A stretch of DNA of 64,000 nt. Source: Acanthopleura granulata. Taxonomy: Eukaryota > Mollusca > Polyplacophora > Chitonida > Chitonidae. The translations under genes were made by a program, and so were the position numbers. Location: NCBI GenBank assembly GCA_016165875.1, contig JABBOT010000011.1, positions 11,487,491 to 11,551,490 on the forward strand, given 5' to 3'. Shown piece by piece: positions 11,853 through 26,800 of the stretch (within the stretch, counting starts at the first letter, position 1; every line of letters starts with the position of its first letter). Under the pieces are notes generated by a model that saw only the letters and a program-made list of their open reading frames with translations, was not told the origin of the DNA and made no database searches.

Positions 11853-13480
11853 GGAACGAAATCAACGTATTCACCAACACTTAACGTATTCCTTCTATAA
11901 AGATGACAGTAACGAATTTCTCTTCCTTATCAACGTAAAGGTGAAAAGATTGTGACCAAAACTTCTAGACCTGTTATATACACCTAGGGTTGTGAAAAAC
12001 ATACACTGTTTGCTGATATCAAAGAAGTTTCGAAGACAAATGTAAACGAACACAGAATAGAAGAACCTGAGACAGAAATACATATTACTGTTGGCCAATG
12101 ATCTGCGTCTAAGCATTTCTCCAGATTATTGTTATGTGACCTGTAAACCCCATTTGTTCGCGATGCAAGATATTCCCAGTCAGTCTGTGTTAATGAGAGT
12201 TTGGCGTTTCTATTAGTCATTCTAAACTAGTGACGTCTTATGAAATGCAGCTAACGTCTCTGGTAATTTTACCTAATTCTGCTAAAGGTGAGGTACTAGG
12301 ACAAGGGTAAGATGCTATTATTGAAGCATGTGGACAAACAGATTAAAACGCTAAATGAGGTAAATTGACATTAGGTCGGATTTCTTAGATTTTGTGTCAT
12401 CATTTACCAACTTTCTCACTGGCATCGCATGTCTGGTTTTACTCTTAGTTCTGTATTCTGTTTAATTCATAAATGAAACATTATTCACCCAGGACATGTA
12501 CACTTACCTGCAAAAGCCACACAGATTTTAAGCAGAGTTACAGCAACTGGAACTGCAGATAGTTCTTCAAACGTGCGCTACATCTGGAGCAAAGAAAAAA
12601 GCTACACGGCTGGAGCCGCCATTCACCGCCATTTTGTTTTTTACCGTGCACACTTTGTATTCGCCCGATGTTCCACTCGAAGGTATATAAATATATACAC
12701 CATGTTATGCGTACGCTGCTAACTGGCTCATTAGCCCGAAGGTTGATCCCCAGGGCACGTGGGTCCCTGGCAAAACACAACAAGTACGCATGCATGGCGC
12801 GCAGTATAATCTGGAACAGCTCAGCAGAACTACAGGGTGTCAGCATCTGTTTAGTAGCATTATTACTGGTTAGACATCTTTGGCAAGCCGGAATGCAACT
12901 ACAATAAGGGAATTGTTTCTAAGCTATGCTGGTGTATAAATTCTCAACAAATTATGAACATATGAGAGATTATAAAACAGCTGGTACTGATCAAAGACAG
13001 AACTATGCGTAATGTGTGGGGTTGAATTTACTGAGGATTTGTGGCAGGGCCTAGTTTGTTTGCCAAGAATCATGTGTCTCAGCTTCTCTGGATTCCACAT
13101 GCTACCTATGTTTACTCGTATAATGAATCTGGCATTTGTCGTAAATTAAAACTGAAACTTTCTAGATTACAGCGTTAAACTGCAATAAAATAAATGGAGT
13201 TAAAAAGCGTGTAGCGTATATCTGCCACATCAGAATTAACGATGGCATCGATTAAGGCTAGAAGTTCAACAACACATTTCAAAACAGACTTAATTTATAC
13301 GAATATTTATAGCTGAAATTTGCTGTTGGTTGTTTGTTACGTATCAGCACAAATCGTTTAATAAGACAGAAAAATGTCGTGGGGAATGAAAACCTTCCAA
13401 AGTGTCAACGCGTCACGTGGGAGCTGTAACGTGGCGTTACGGTACTATGTGAACCGCACCTCTGTGGTTCTCGTGGTTAG
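11853..13480. other. No gene seen
   Basis: AT-rich; the frame at 12,538-12,846 (minus) shows no recognisable domain. Confidence 0.6.
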
Positions 13481-13483
13481 GGT

Positions 13484-13712
13484 TTATTTGTTTGATTGGT
13501 GTTTAACGTCGTACTCAAGAATATTTCACTTATACGACGGCAGTCAACATTATGGTGTGAGTAAATCCGGGGGAACCCACGACCATCAGCAGGTTGCTGG
13601 CAGATCTTCCCACGTACGGCCGAAGAGAAAGTCCGCATGAGCGGGATTTGAACTCACAGCGTGGTGATTTGGAGTCGGGCACCTTACTGAACTAATTCCA
13701 CTCACACTGATG
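13484..13712 (-). mobile_element. SINE, minus strand
   Basis: Begins with the reverse of the 3' end (TTGATTGGTGTTTAACGTCG, CTCAAGAATATTTCACTTAT), then CCCACGTACGGCCG and TTTGAACTCACAGCG (reversed B box). The head is diverged. Confidence 0.8.
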
Positions 13713-14219
13713 CACCGGTGTGTTTCTAAGAAATAAGTCCCCACTTGTTCCCACATAACGTTTAAAAAACTGTGGCTATAAGGAATTCCACTGATTATCC
13801 AACATCTGTTGAACTTAATTAAGTCGTGCAATACCAGACCGGGCTTGGTTGACTTAAGACAACGAATGCTGAGTTCGAAATAGTGTCGACCATTCGCCCG
13901 GTATATCAAACAAACATACTGACTATAAAGAGCCTCCGACTTGACAAAAATTTACTCTTTCGTTTGTTCTTTCGCTGGTACTGTTAAAATTATCAACCTG
14001 GTATATTGGTAAGCAAGCTGATAATGTTGAATCAGCCAACTGACATGGTAATGCTAAAGCAACCAAGCTGCTAGTTAAATCAACCAACTAAGCTGGGAAT
14101 GTTAATCTCTATCAAGTCTTTTTTAACGGAGCAGATAAACTACTTTCCACAAAGGTGAAAAAATTTCATCAAGTAATGCAATTAGAAGCTCTGACAGTAC
14201 GTGTTTTTTTTTTCTTTGT

Positions 14220-14325
14220 TTTTTAGTCGGCCTATAATAGCGCCACACATACGAGCAGACATCGCCACGATATGGCCGCGACACTGCCGATGTGACGTTA
14301 AGCCTTAATCATTCACTCATTCACA
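14220..14325 (+). repeat. Dispersed repeat tail, same family as 5,165
   Basis: Contains CACGATATGGCCGCGACACT, GCCGATGTGACGTTAAGCC and TTAATCATTCACTCATTCAC, preceded by a T-rich run. It lies just downstream of the SLC6 poly(A) site. Confidence 0.55.
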
Positions 14326-14407
14326 GGGGCAAACGCACACAGACAGGCAGCTGCAAACCAACCACTTGCATAAAGATAAACAAACGAGTTGTTAATGACA
14401 AGTCCGT

Positions 14408-14413
14408 TTTATT
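14408..14413 (-). terminator. Candidate poly(A) signal AATAAA for the SLC6 transcript
   Basis: On the minus strand AATAAA lies about 260 bases after the TAA stop, within GGGAAATAAAAC. It is the first canonical signal downstream of the proposed stop, which would give a short 3' UTR. Placement is inferred from sequence only. Confidence 0.45.
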
Positions 14414-14672
14414 TCCCTCTACAATGGGGAAAACATTAAACGATAAAGAGTGAAAAGTGTCATGAATACTGTTTAGGATTTTCCTGGAATTGTCGGCGGC
14501 CAAAAAGCAAAGACAACACAGGCTTCCACATAAAACAAAAACAAGAGGATAGAAAAAAAGCAATGATGTTACATATCAAACCCTTAGGGCAAACGAGGAT
14601 AAATGTAAGATATCTTGAAATGCGAATGAAAAAGCAAACGTCTGTCATCGCTGTGTTTAAGCCTCATACAAT

Positions 14673-14882
14673 TTACAATAAAAACGAAGATGCCAAATAA
14701 AAATTTCTTGTAAATTCGAATTCGACAGTCGTTCTGTCCGTGGAGAAATTCAATGATGCTGTGAAGGACGTACCGTTTCCTTTACCCAGAATCCTTCGCG
14801 CGAACTCAGTGGCGGAAGTCGGCTTTTCCACCACAACCTGCCCTTTTCTGTACTTCGTATGATCACTGGGTTCCCAAGGAAA
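14673..14882 (-). CDS. SLC6 exon 13: cytosolic C-terminal tail and stop
   Basis: The proposed last exon starts at acceptor TCTCTTGCACTGAG in phase 0, matching exon 12. It reads [15 protein letters not shown], then a 54-residue polar tail ending ASSFLL and TAA at 14,673-14,675. WEPSD..KYRK resembles the W.P.D...R tail motif after TM12 in many SLC6 proteins; this is the main evidence. The tail beyond RKGQ is not recognised. Two GT sites inside the exon (after ATTCTGG and AAACG) could serve as donors, so the final residues are uncertain. The last residues FLL could fit a class II PDZ ligand, but this is speculative. Confidence 0.65.
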   Translation of the reverse strand, partial: FPWEPSDHTKYRKGQVVVEKPTSATEFARRILGKGNGTSFTASLNFSTDRTTVEFEFTRNFYLASSFLL

Positions 14883-17800
14883 CTCAGTGCAAGAGAATGA
14901 GTCAAAATGATGGCAAGGTGGCGTCCATTGTGTCCTGAGTCAGTTGTGTCTATTCGAGCGTCCAAATGAGTCGAGAAGACTGCAGTCAACGAAAATAGTG
15001 AGGACAACAGGCGTCCAAACAAAGCGCACAGAGAAGAGTAAGCTCTTTGGCTTTCTAGCCCGGTCCCCTTTCCCTTCTAACCCCCCCCCCCCACACCCAC
15101 ACCCTCCCTGCATTGTCCCAAAGCCCCTGTCACAGGTCTAACGGTAAGGAATCACGACTTGGTGGTCAAAGTAGACAACTCCACTTCGTCGTCAGGTTTG
15201 GACTCTCCCATCCGCCTCAACGACCGGCTCATCTGAATGTCATCGAACTGAGGCTTACACAGGAACCGGATACGCTGTATAAATCAAGACATTTGATTGG
15301 TAAGTTTCCGACACAAGAATGATATATGATTGCCGGTTTATCGACACAAAAAAGCACAAAATATGGCTGGAGGTTTTCGGCAAAAGAAAGAAATCTCGTT
15401 GCAGATTTACCTGCATGAGAAGGAAATTTTTTTGTCTTTTTACTAGCACAAGAAACACGTGAAATGTGATTACCTTCACAAGAAAACAATTTGATTCACA
15501 GGCAAAAGAAAGACCTGTGATTGGTGATTTACCTCCAAAAGAAAGACATTTGATTGGTGCTTTGCTAGCAAAAAGAAAGACATTTGATTGGTGATTTAGC
15601 TGAGTAACAACGTCTAACTGATATGGCAGACGTACCTAAGATGTACCGATATAACTATAAGACAACATTCTAAAATCAACACATTACCTAATCAAATAAT
15701 ATCAGATGGGTACGGTACGCGAATACAAATTTCTCATCGCAGTTTGTGTGAAAAATTACTGTTAACGTAAGATCATGGATGAACATGACCGTCAGCAGAA
15801 TGCGCCGGTCACCACTAAGTTTTTAGCGGTTCACTGCTTTCGGTCTTTCTTGCGGAGGATTTTTTTAAGTGAAATATTAGTAGGATTCCAAAACGGTTTT
15901 TAAATGATTGCAATACTCAATGTGAGCAAATTCGTTCAGGCTGTTACTGGAAATTACATCCAATCTAATGGCGAACATTTCTCGCCTTCGGTAATTCGGG
16001 CCTATGCTGTCTTGCGTGTTGTTCATTCCTCCTTCTGCAATGAAGTTTCGTGAACAAATTGATAACCTAAAACTCATGCAATGCAAGAGGACGATGGGCA
16101 ATTCAGCCCGGAGAACTGCAGCAGGTGTATATGGGTTGTCTCCCCTGCTCATGTCCAAGTCGCTGTGAATGTTGGGATGTGCAGAGGTTGGTAATTTACC
16201 TTGGTGATTCCACCGCCCGTGCGCATCAAACGCCAAATGGCCACTCCAGGAATGAAGAGAAGTGGAAACCCCGACATGAGCCAACCCACGCTACGCGCCC
16301 AGTCCGGGAAGTAGTAGACGCCCGACTTCCGTTTGTAGGTCATTTCCGGGTACATCACAATATCCAAAATGAACAGGAGCTGTGGGCAGAGGGTAACAGG
16401 TTAATGATCGGAGCGTTCGATGCATATATGGTTACCTCAATAGGTTTGATATGGTTTATAAAAGCTGTATATTTTATGGGAGACACTCTATAAAATATAT
16501 CCACGTCTACCATGCAGAGGAAGAGTGAAATGTCAAATTATGGAAGTGATTTTGAATTTGCGCTGATGAATATCTATCATTCTGGACACCGCGAGACTAG
16601 TCTACTAAGAGATCCAGCTGTGGACCAGATACACACTACCCCTCCAAAATTTTGGGCATAATATGACCGCGTATATTTTACGTTCCGGCGCTTTACTCAG
16701 CGTTCTAGGTTTTTGCATTTTGATTTTTTTCTCAATAAAAATATAAGAAAATAACTCTAGTTCAACAGGTTACACAAAGCGTCGATTAGTTGAGAAAAAA
16801 GACCGTTAACGCAATATTTTTAACAATCGCAGTTTGCATAATTTGGCTCGAAAATCAAGTTGGCTGGGTCCGGAGAATCCACAAATATTTACTGAATGGC
16901 GAAAATAGTTCCGTCCCTGGATACAGCGTCACATATTAAACAGAGAAGTCTCTCTTAATTTTCATATTTGGCTTTCTATCTACGTGAGAGACACTGTACA
17001 GCAAGATAGCCAGCTCAGTAGAAACTCTCAGTTAAGAATGCAATATCTATCTTCTCGACTTCGCTTGTGGAGTTATTCCCCTTTAGTTGTATTTTCCGCA
17101 ACCAACGTTTGCGTAATACAATGCATGCGTTGGTAATCAAACAATGAGTACATTCTTTGCATTTCTTCTCTCAACAATTTTTATCATTGCGATTTTCACA
17201 AAATTTCGCACTGAGATATTTCTCTGGCTTTCTCTTATCCAACCCAGCCCTGTTTCAGCAATGGTCCTATTCGTCACTACAACTGAACAGTCAGTTGTAC
17301 AACCTTAGTCAGACAACTTACTATTGAGAAAAGGGGAGAGGCGAAGAGCCAGGCGATTTTAAAGAATGGTCCAATTCGATAACCCAACATATATTCGATG
17401 TTCTGTTGAAATTTATTCACTCCTGAAATTATAAAGAGGTAAAAAAATCCAGGATTAGTGTATACCATAATGATATCGTAATTCATACTTTAACTTTTGC
17501 ATAGCGACTATACCAGGTCCTTTCTTGAAGTATTTTGGCAAATATGAAATCGTCACCTTTACCAGTGTTAACGCTGCGAAAATCGTATGTAAATATTATT
17601 CTTGGCAATGTTTTTTTAATCGGCGATCTCGCCACGATCATGCCCAAATGAGGTTAAGCAATAACCATTCAATCAATACTGTTGGTGTAGAAGTTTATAA
17701 TGGGGAACTTTTCCCGCCAAATGTAATTCGGGACAAAGCGGTGTTGTCTGTTGTTCATTCCTGCATTTACAATGACCTTTTGATGGACCAAGTGATAACG

Positions 17801-20800
17801 TGGGCCTCGAGCAGTAAAAGAGGACAATAGTCAAGTCAGCCTGGGACCGAATGGTCATTGCGTGGGAGAAGGTGTCCCACTATCACAGGCATTGTCTCCA
17901 AACTACAAGAACACATAAACGGTACACAGTAAACTGCACTGCTCACATCGCCCAATTCTCAATTAGATTCCTGCAATATTGCCGAAGAGAAATAATTGTG
18001 CCACAATCACTGATTCCTTCTGGTGTATAGAGTTGTACTCACCATAGAAGTAAGCGATGCCTACACACTGCAGGAACACCATGAGGAGGAGGATTCGTCC
18101 TCCACAGTACCACTCGAATATCTGCTGGACGTACACGCCACCCTGGGGGAAAAGGGAGGCAGGCAAGTGAGAAAGTGAGAGAGCGGTTGTACAGGTTCAT
18201 CATATACACAAGTCACAAGAAGAGTGTTCAGCAATGAAAATAAGGGCTAGGATAAACATGGTTGTTCGCCGATAAAGTGCGTTGGTTTGAATTGAAGCCT
18301 AAGTTGATAGGACAGATGACCTTAGCCAAGAAAGCTTAGGTCTCCTCGGACATAGACAATGACGCCCGTCCCCTTACACTCACAATACCCTCTACGTATT
18401 TATTTCATTGGTGTTTTTCCCCATAGAATATTTCACATATAGCATGATGCCACCATTACAGTGGGGGAAACTGGGGAGATATCGGGCAGATCCTGTGGAA
18501 ACCCATAACCATAGGAAGGTTGCTGGCACACCTTCCCGCGTACGGCCTCAGAGGAAACCAGCATGCGCTGGACTTAAACTCACACAGGCCGCATTGGTAA
18601 GAGATCCCTGTGCCATTGGGCAGCAATAGCACACTACAATCACTCCACGCATGCTTCGTTCATACATCCACAATGCTTTTCACATATCAGGTTGATGGCG
18701 AGTAGGACACACTTTAATCTGGCTGATAGATTCTTACCTCAGTCACCATGGAGAGACCCACGAGGAACCAGGAGGTGCAGAGAACAGCGATGAAGATCTC
18801 CTTCCGGGGGGTTCCCCTCAAGTACTTGGGGAACAGGTCCGTGACAGACACGATGAAACCTTCACAGTGAGCGAACTGAAAACACGAAACACAGACTTCA
18901 GACATTTATAGCCATTTGGTGTAGACACGAAAAGTTACTACTGTTTTGTTTCAATAAGTTCTGTCAAGTAATAAAGGATTCACATGGCTCCCTGCCCTGG
19001 TGCCCATTCCACAAGGCTATCACTCACTGTCACAAGTATGAGTTTACAACCTAGTCAACATGTGGAAGTGGAAATTTTAAATATTCGTCTTAAGATCACA
19101 TTTATGATGATTTTTCTAGGACATATAAATAAGCCCTATAATCGTATTTAATTTATTTACTTTGCAGTACACTGCCAGATCCTGATGACACATCTTGCGT
19201 GTATCTTCCACCTGTCTTACGCGAATTTTGACAGGATGTATTGTGTATCCTATGAAGATCACATACATATGTTAGTCGATCCATGTGCGGATATTTTGTA
19301 CTCCTCCGGATTCGTTTGTACAGCCGGTTATAATTTTTGAATTTGCCGAACACAGCATGCAAATGGCTGGAACAGCGATAGCACGATCTGCATCTTATGT
19401 GGGCATTAGTAAGCACAACAGGTACTAGATCATATTACAAACCAAGCATTCTGTACAACTTAAAATACTATCATCACAGACGGTTCAATATCGTCACTTG
19501 GTCTGGAAGCCTGATTCGGTAGCAAGGTTACCAAAGAGCTCGCCTGTAGGAGAAACATGAATGCAAAACTTCCACTCGACACAGATACCAGATACCTCTA
19601 ACATTTACCCTATAACGAGTCATACGCAATATAACCTCAACGTTATGAAGGCTGTAATTTACGGTAATTAGCGCCAAGAGGGCCTCAATAATGTAACCTT
19701 CTTGTCACTGTGCAAAACACTTAACACACTTTGCACTTTGCAAAACTTGAGTTCAACACATGTCGTGTTTTTTCCGATACCACACTTGGCATTTATCTAG
19801 CAGTGAATAGATGTTCAACTTGGACCGGGAAGATTTATTAAGTGTTTATAATAATAGGCATTTATCAAAATGATCTTTGAACAACCTTTCTCCTAATGTC
19901 AGAAATTGTTACTTCGAAGGAAAGGTTAGATCAGGTAGTAAAAATACCCCTCTCATTTGCCATAACCGTTAATGTGGCCCGGCGCCAGGGGCCCGTTTTT
20001 GCAAACAGGGTGTAAGTTATGTCAAACGAGATACGTCGCTATGATAGTTACGTTTGACGAAATGTAACAGCTTCTTCTTCAAACGAGCCCCAGGGTTATG
20101 AAATCTGCTCGGCCCGCTGTGCTTTGCCCAAATCGGCCAACTAAAAAAAAGACTATTTCGACACAAAATACGCATATGAAGTTTTCAACACGGTCGGCTT
20201 CTTAATCTCTTGAAGTAGTCTGCTGAGCGAAAGAAGGTTTCTATCTCATGCGGTTGTCTTGGTGGAGAGGTGGTAATCTTGATTTTGTTTTGCTTTTTAC
20301 TCCGCACAAAACTCAGAGGTCTTTGCGCAACATATTTTCTATTTAACAACACTTACACATCGCATACACAATCGGGGAGGAAGACAGGTCTTCGTAGAGG
20401 CATTTCTTAGCAGAGCGACAGATGAAACGAGTAGTCCGGTTTGTAACTCAGTAAACCGATATAGGTTCTGGAACACAACTTCTGTGATTTACTGATTGAT
20501 TTATTCATTAATTTCAGTGTTGTTTAATTCCGAACTCAAGAATATTCGCCTATAAAATTACGGTCTGGGTAAAAACACCGACCAACTGGCAAATTACAGA
20601 CAAACTCTCCCACTTGGTTGTGACATGTGCAGACACCTGACTGTGGAACTGAGAAAAGTGGTCTACAGCGGACATTAGACTGCGCAAGAACGGAAGATCT
20701 ATTCTCAGAGACTGGATGTCAAGCTTCTCGGCCAGGTCTTATTCCCGTCAACGTAAATGAGTGTCACAAAATGAATACCATGGTATCAAAGGCCAATGAC

Positions 20801-23800
20801 AACAACAACAAACAAAAGACCGTAACTAAAAGGTGCTTTGTCCAGAAAGGTCCAGTGCACTTCTTCAATAATATTTGCCACGGGTAGTACAATAGATCAG
20901 CTATTTTGCCAAGAACATATAGCGCAACAACAAAAGGACACCTGCGCCTGACCCAGTAATCATTCAGGTCTATATAGGTAATCTGTGGCCTAACGGATCT
21001 GGTTGGGAGCAAGCAGAACTCATATTTCAATCCTAGGAAACACGGTCTTCACAACTAGGCTATAATTAAATTATAAAGGGTTTCATCCGCCCACGGATAT
21101 CTCCGTTATATATAACCGTTGCCAGAGTGTTCTTTCATAGAGCTGCATTCATTCCAAAGCCTTACTTTTGTTTTATTTTTGTTGTCTACTTTTCAAAATA
21201 AAGACACCTTTACAAAAATGGCGAAATATATCATGTTACATCATATTCTGGCTATATGCAGCCTCAAACCTTACAGGAGCGAAACCCTTCGTGTCCTTAA
21301 TCTCAACTCTGTGATCCAGTCATTGACAAGTTGACGGCGGCTGAAAAGCAATGCCCTGCTTAATGCCTGAGTGATTGCAAAAACAGGCCACAAGCCCTTG
21401 TGTGAGTGTGAAGTCTCTGTGTGTGTAAGCGCCTTTGTGGGGTCTGTCCTTCGGTCAGGTAAGCCAGTCAATCATTCAGAAGGCAGCTGGTAGTTTTCCG
21501 TGCATTAACGGCCGGATCGGCTGCAGCCTTCGCTTTGGTGCGAGGACACGAGAAGCGCACCCGTCTATAGCTGCCGGAGTTCCTCGACGCCTGCAAGATC
21601 GGGATGACCCCCGCAATGCGCCTAACCGCCATCGCCTGCTGCATCCTACTTTATCATTTTACAGCAACAGATGCGGCCTCAAGAGTCTCACTCAGCCCCC
21701 CTCCCCCTCATACACCCCGCTTTCAACCAAGATCGATGGCTTGTCCCTAAGACAAGCCAAACAGCTCACCATGCCAAGGCCGCCGCTATGTTTAGAAGGA
21801 TTAGCCACAGAACTGCTGAAACGCCTTAGACGTGGCTATCACACTATAGGCACAGGTTACCTCGCGATGATGGGTTATATTCTGAAATCTAGCGCTGCGT
21901 CCATCGGCCAAAAATGTCACTACACCGCCAGAATGTTCCAAGAACCCAAACGATCCCTTCCCGTATTGTACAATATCTATCCGTCTTTCAGCGCCCCTTA
22001 AAATTCTAAATCTGCATTCTAGATGATAACATGGTTCGTAAGGTGAACAGCCCCTCAAGCCCAGACACTTTGTTCTTCGCCCAGTACCACCCCTACCCTC
22101 TTCCGCGGCGAAAATTTCATCCCACCCTACACATACTCATGTGCTCTAAAGAGTATGTGTAGGATGGGATAAAATCTTCGCGGCCCATCGCCTGCCGGAA
22201 GTTGCACTTCAAGTCATAGCGGACGTTGGCTCGAAAAGTCCGATTTCAAAGTTTTAACGGCTGGATTACGGTTGAAAGACGATTTACCGATGCCGGCTTT
22301 GTCATGTTTCCGTTCCGGTTGACTCAAGGAATCGGCTGATACAAAATGTAAGGTAGGGTTCGAGCTGTTACTTGTAGTGAAATTTTCGCCGTCGACTACT
22401 ATGGGACCGGTGCTGGGCGCTACCGTAACGTACGTATAGGCGACCAGCCAGCTGGGCTATTCCAATCAGGCTATCGAGTTTTTCAAACACAGGTGTTTTT
22501 AATTTTCACCTATACGCACAACTCGCCGCATGAATTTAAACATCGCCCATGTTATGTTAAGGACTTATTTCGCAATATAGGACCCAAATGCACATGTCTG
22601 GCGTGACTCTTACGTATAAGCGTTTATCCGTGACCTCTGATGACGTCACATATGGACTGAATTCCAATCCCTTCGCGTTGAAAGTATTAAGCTCACAGGA
22701 ATGTGAGCACCCAGACCGCAGTAAAGTACAGTAAATGTGGTGCGGGATGATCAACGTATCTATAAAGAGAGTTCAATGGACGGGATGCGGCGGATTTGGC
22801 TTGGCCTGCTCCTGACATTATCGAAAATGTGGTTCGCTGCCTCATAGCAACTTACGACATGGATGTGTTAAGACATAACGTTTATGGCATCTGGTATCTA
22901 GCATCTGCTGGGTCTCGAATAACATGAGCGTATGCTAGGGGCGGGGGAGGGGATGCCACTGCAGATGGAGTGGGCTGATCACGGGCAGCGTGATTTCAGG
23001 AAGTCGTAACGTTTCCAGAACTAGATCGAAGTTTCACAAGACGGTCGTGATGTTCTGTGGTTATCAAACAGCTTATCTCACCTATCAGTCTGGATTCTCA
23101 TTCTTGTACACTTGTACATTGTGTTGGGGTAAAAATGCACATCCACATAGTTTTGTGTGCCAGCAGCACACACAGTGTGCAATTTGTAGCAATACATCGA
23201 ATATAACGAGGTGTATGAGTGATACACCAAATTTCAGGCGTGACACATCGTCACCTTTGTATCTATGTATCCACAATAAATCAAACTTGCACAAGCAAAA
23301 ACAACTGAAGCCCGGACACCAAAGACAATATACACACAGAGACAGAAAAACCGAAACAAGGTCGCCATCTGATAATACGACATATCTAAGGTCGGACGTA
23401 TGAAAAACAGTAACAAAAGTGCTATTCTGTTACGTAATAATCCACATGAACTCTCAGCAATGCGGACAATCCTTCATGACAAATTTGTCCCAGTGGTTGC
23501 GTCAAAAAAACAACAGATATACAAAAAAAAAGAAAAAAAGAAAGTATAACGACCGTCGAAGTCAAAGAAAATAACAAGGGCAAAGAGGTCAAGTAGCTAT
23601 TTGTCAAAACTGAAGTAGGCCTGACATAAATACCGGACTGTAATAAATGCTCCATTTTACAAGCACACAGATATGCACACTGAGACCGACCCGAGCGAAC
23701 AATTATCGGTAAGATCACTCAACTCATAACCTAAGTCACACCAAAACGAGGTGGGAATAACTGGTTGGGTATCTATCACACAGCGGCTAACCTACTTGCG

Positions 23801-26800
23801 AGGCCGACACGCGTGTAACCATGTAGTAAGAGAGTGAACTAATTTCTGTGTTATACATTTTCTTATTTTAGCCACGCGCAGGCATTCGATAACTGAGGTG
23901 AACAGCCCGTCTTATACAGGAAGACGCTAGTATAACACGAATAGACAGTGTTGACAGCGGCAATAAATTTTACGCACTTATATTCACATATATCCGAAAA
24001 ATAGAGCAGTTTAGCAATAAAATTCGTGGTATCCGCTTCTCGGTCTTGTTAGAAGATTTTTGTAAGCACTTGGGCCCCAAGCATCTGAGCAACTCACAAG
24101 ATATAAGAACACACGCCATAAATTGACGTGGGGTGAGCTTAAAAGTGAACCAGCATACCATCATACATTGATCTTAATTTAATCTTGTCGTTATTCGATT
24201 AACTGGGAATAATTGCTTATTGATTTTAAGTTGTTTTAATGACATATTCCTCCCCGGCCGTACGTGGGAAGGTCTGCCCGCAACCTGCGGATGGTCGTGA
24301 GTTTTCCCCGGGCTCTGCCCGGTTTCCTCTCGCCATAATGCTGGCCGCCGTCGCGTAAGTAAAATATTCTTTAGTACGGCGCAAAGCACCAATCAAATTA
24401 ATAAATAAATTACAACATCTTCTTAGCATTGTTTAAAGTGTTAAATTTGCAAGGCTTAACTAAGTGTTAATCTCACGTTGTAAATCCCTTCAGTCAAACT
24501 GTTGGATTTAACATTATTACTGGTAAAGTCATATATGATATTAGGATTTTAAGAAAGTATATGAGACACCTTAATACCATATTTTGTTACGCAACAGTCA
24601 TAGGGAGAAAAAAAAAGACGTGGCACAATCACATTTCCAAAGCTAAGGCTTGAAATACCTGATCCGCACCCCAAAACAATGCTTCATATGTTTACAGTAA
24701 TTCTTATCTTTCGAGGTTTTATATCACATAAACAAAACAAAAACCAACATGCATGCATATGGGTATTTCCACTGCTGTGAAAATACCTGTAAGGTATAAG
24801 GAGTAAGAGCGTGCAATGTTATCCACATTAACATTACACTAAGAGGTTAATCAATCGACAAGCCGAAGGCATGATTTAAGTTATTTAAGAGTGAAAATCC
24901 AACACAGCAGGTGACCGCTGAAAACAACAACGCAGTAAAAGCATGATTTCCTAGCGAGGCTGAACGAAGTCACGATAGTGTAAAAGGGGAAATACGCTTT
25001 ACTTCAAATCGCCTGTCGGTAATTTGGGTATTGGTGGCTTTCAAAGACGCCCGCATGTATACAACAGCTGCGACTCATTCGGTCATCACATCCAGGCTGT
25101 TGCTATCGTAACATGAATATTGATGAGTGGAAAATTTCAGAGTTCGCAATAATCAGGTGAAGGCGTTTTGCTGTTTTTTTTCATCACCACTTTAAAGTTA
25201 ATACTGGTTCCAGGCAACCAGCCGAAGGCCAGTATTGATTACTTACATTTCTTATAGCTCTGCTGCGAATATCCATACCCCAAGTTTTTGCTAAGAAAGG
25301 CAAACTGAAACTGTGTTCTTAAGCTGACTGCTGGATTAACTGTTATATGGAGAGGGTGGGACCCCACGGGAGGAGGTGTGGAGGGGTGCATGCTATCTTG
25401 CCTGACGTACATTTTCTGAAGTACAAGATGGCAGACCTTCGCAAGGGAAGTAAAGCTCCGAACAACTTCATATCAGCTGAACCTTAATGACTTCTCAGCA
25501 CTTGTCTACTTTCTGTGGAAAATGCCATAAATATCCACGCATGCAAATTTAAAAAAGTGGTGTGTAAACCATGCCATAATGTCTCTACCATGGCACACTT
25601 TAAATGTTCTTGTGTAGCTATCTACGGAGGGATACGGTTTGAAATGTTCTTGTGTAGCTATCTACCGAGGGATGCAGTTTGAAATGTTCTTGTGTAGCTA
25701 TCTACCGAGGGATACAGTCTGAAATGTTCTTGTGTAGCTATCTACCAAGGGATGCAGTTTGAAATGTTCTTGTGTAGCTATCTACCAAGGGATGCAGTTT
25801 AAAATGTTCCTGTGTAGCTATCTACCGAAGAATATAGTTTGAAATGTTCTTGAGTAGTTATCTAGAGGATCAAATGTTCTTGTCCAATTATCTAGAGGAA
25901 GAGCACCAAATGTTCTTGAGTATCAAATCTTTTTGTGTTACTGCCGATGGGCGTAATTTCAAATGTTCTTGTGCAGCTACCGTGGGACAAAACTTTAAAT
26001 GTTCTTGTGCGGCTATCGATGGATACAGTATCAAATATTATTATGTTGCTATCTAGAGGCACAACATCAACTGTTTTGCACGGTATCAATGTCTTGCCCA
26101 GCTAACTTGAGTCACAATTTCAAATGTGTTTGCTCAACTGTCTAGAAGTACAGTATCAAATGTTTTCGAACAGCTCTCTAGAGGCACAGTTTCAAATGTT
26201 CTCTTGTAGCCATCGATGGACATGCCATCAAAGAGTCTTATGCAGGTCCCCTAGAGTCACGATTTCAAATGTTCTACAGTGATAGTGGAGCAACTCTGGT
26301 GTTACCAATACGGATATTCACCCTTCTCACAGTGTCTGAAATGAGTCATTTGAAAACTACTTTATTTCAAATCATTCTGAGTGGCCTCCTATGTTTGAAA
26401 TATTCAAATAAATCTGCCGACTAACGTCTTGGTACATCAGTGAAAGGATGGGAAAATTTCCATGCGTAAGTTTACCACCAGACATTAGACGGCTGGCCGG
26501 GAAAATGTCAGACAAAAGGTATCAGTATCGGGTTAAGATACAATCGCACAGCCTGGCTTGTTACTATGTCAACATGACTTGCGCAATGCTCCCGTCAAAA
26601 CATCGAGCCTGACAATCACACCTGACATTAACAAGGTCTCTTAGGGCACGGTATTTTTCCGCTCACCTGGGTTCCAGGTACACACATCTGTCTGTGCTGC
26701 TAATACATGGGTTGATCATCTGGTCTCATGGGGAACGAGTTCAGAAGGGTGGGGGAGGGAAGGGTAAAGTTAATGCTAGACGTATTAAAGTATGCAGTCA

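Noticed and set aside
21435..22001. Plus-strand open frame of 188 codons, the longest in the window
   Set aside because: No recognisable domain and no family-like motifs, and it lies antisense within SLC6 intron 8. One frame of this length is expected by chance in 64 kb.
25605..26285. Regular repeats that could suggest a CRISPR array
   Set aside because: Direct 40-base tandem units with no unique spacers, in an animal intron: a minisatellite.
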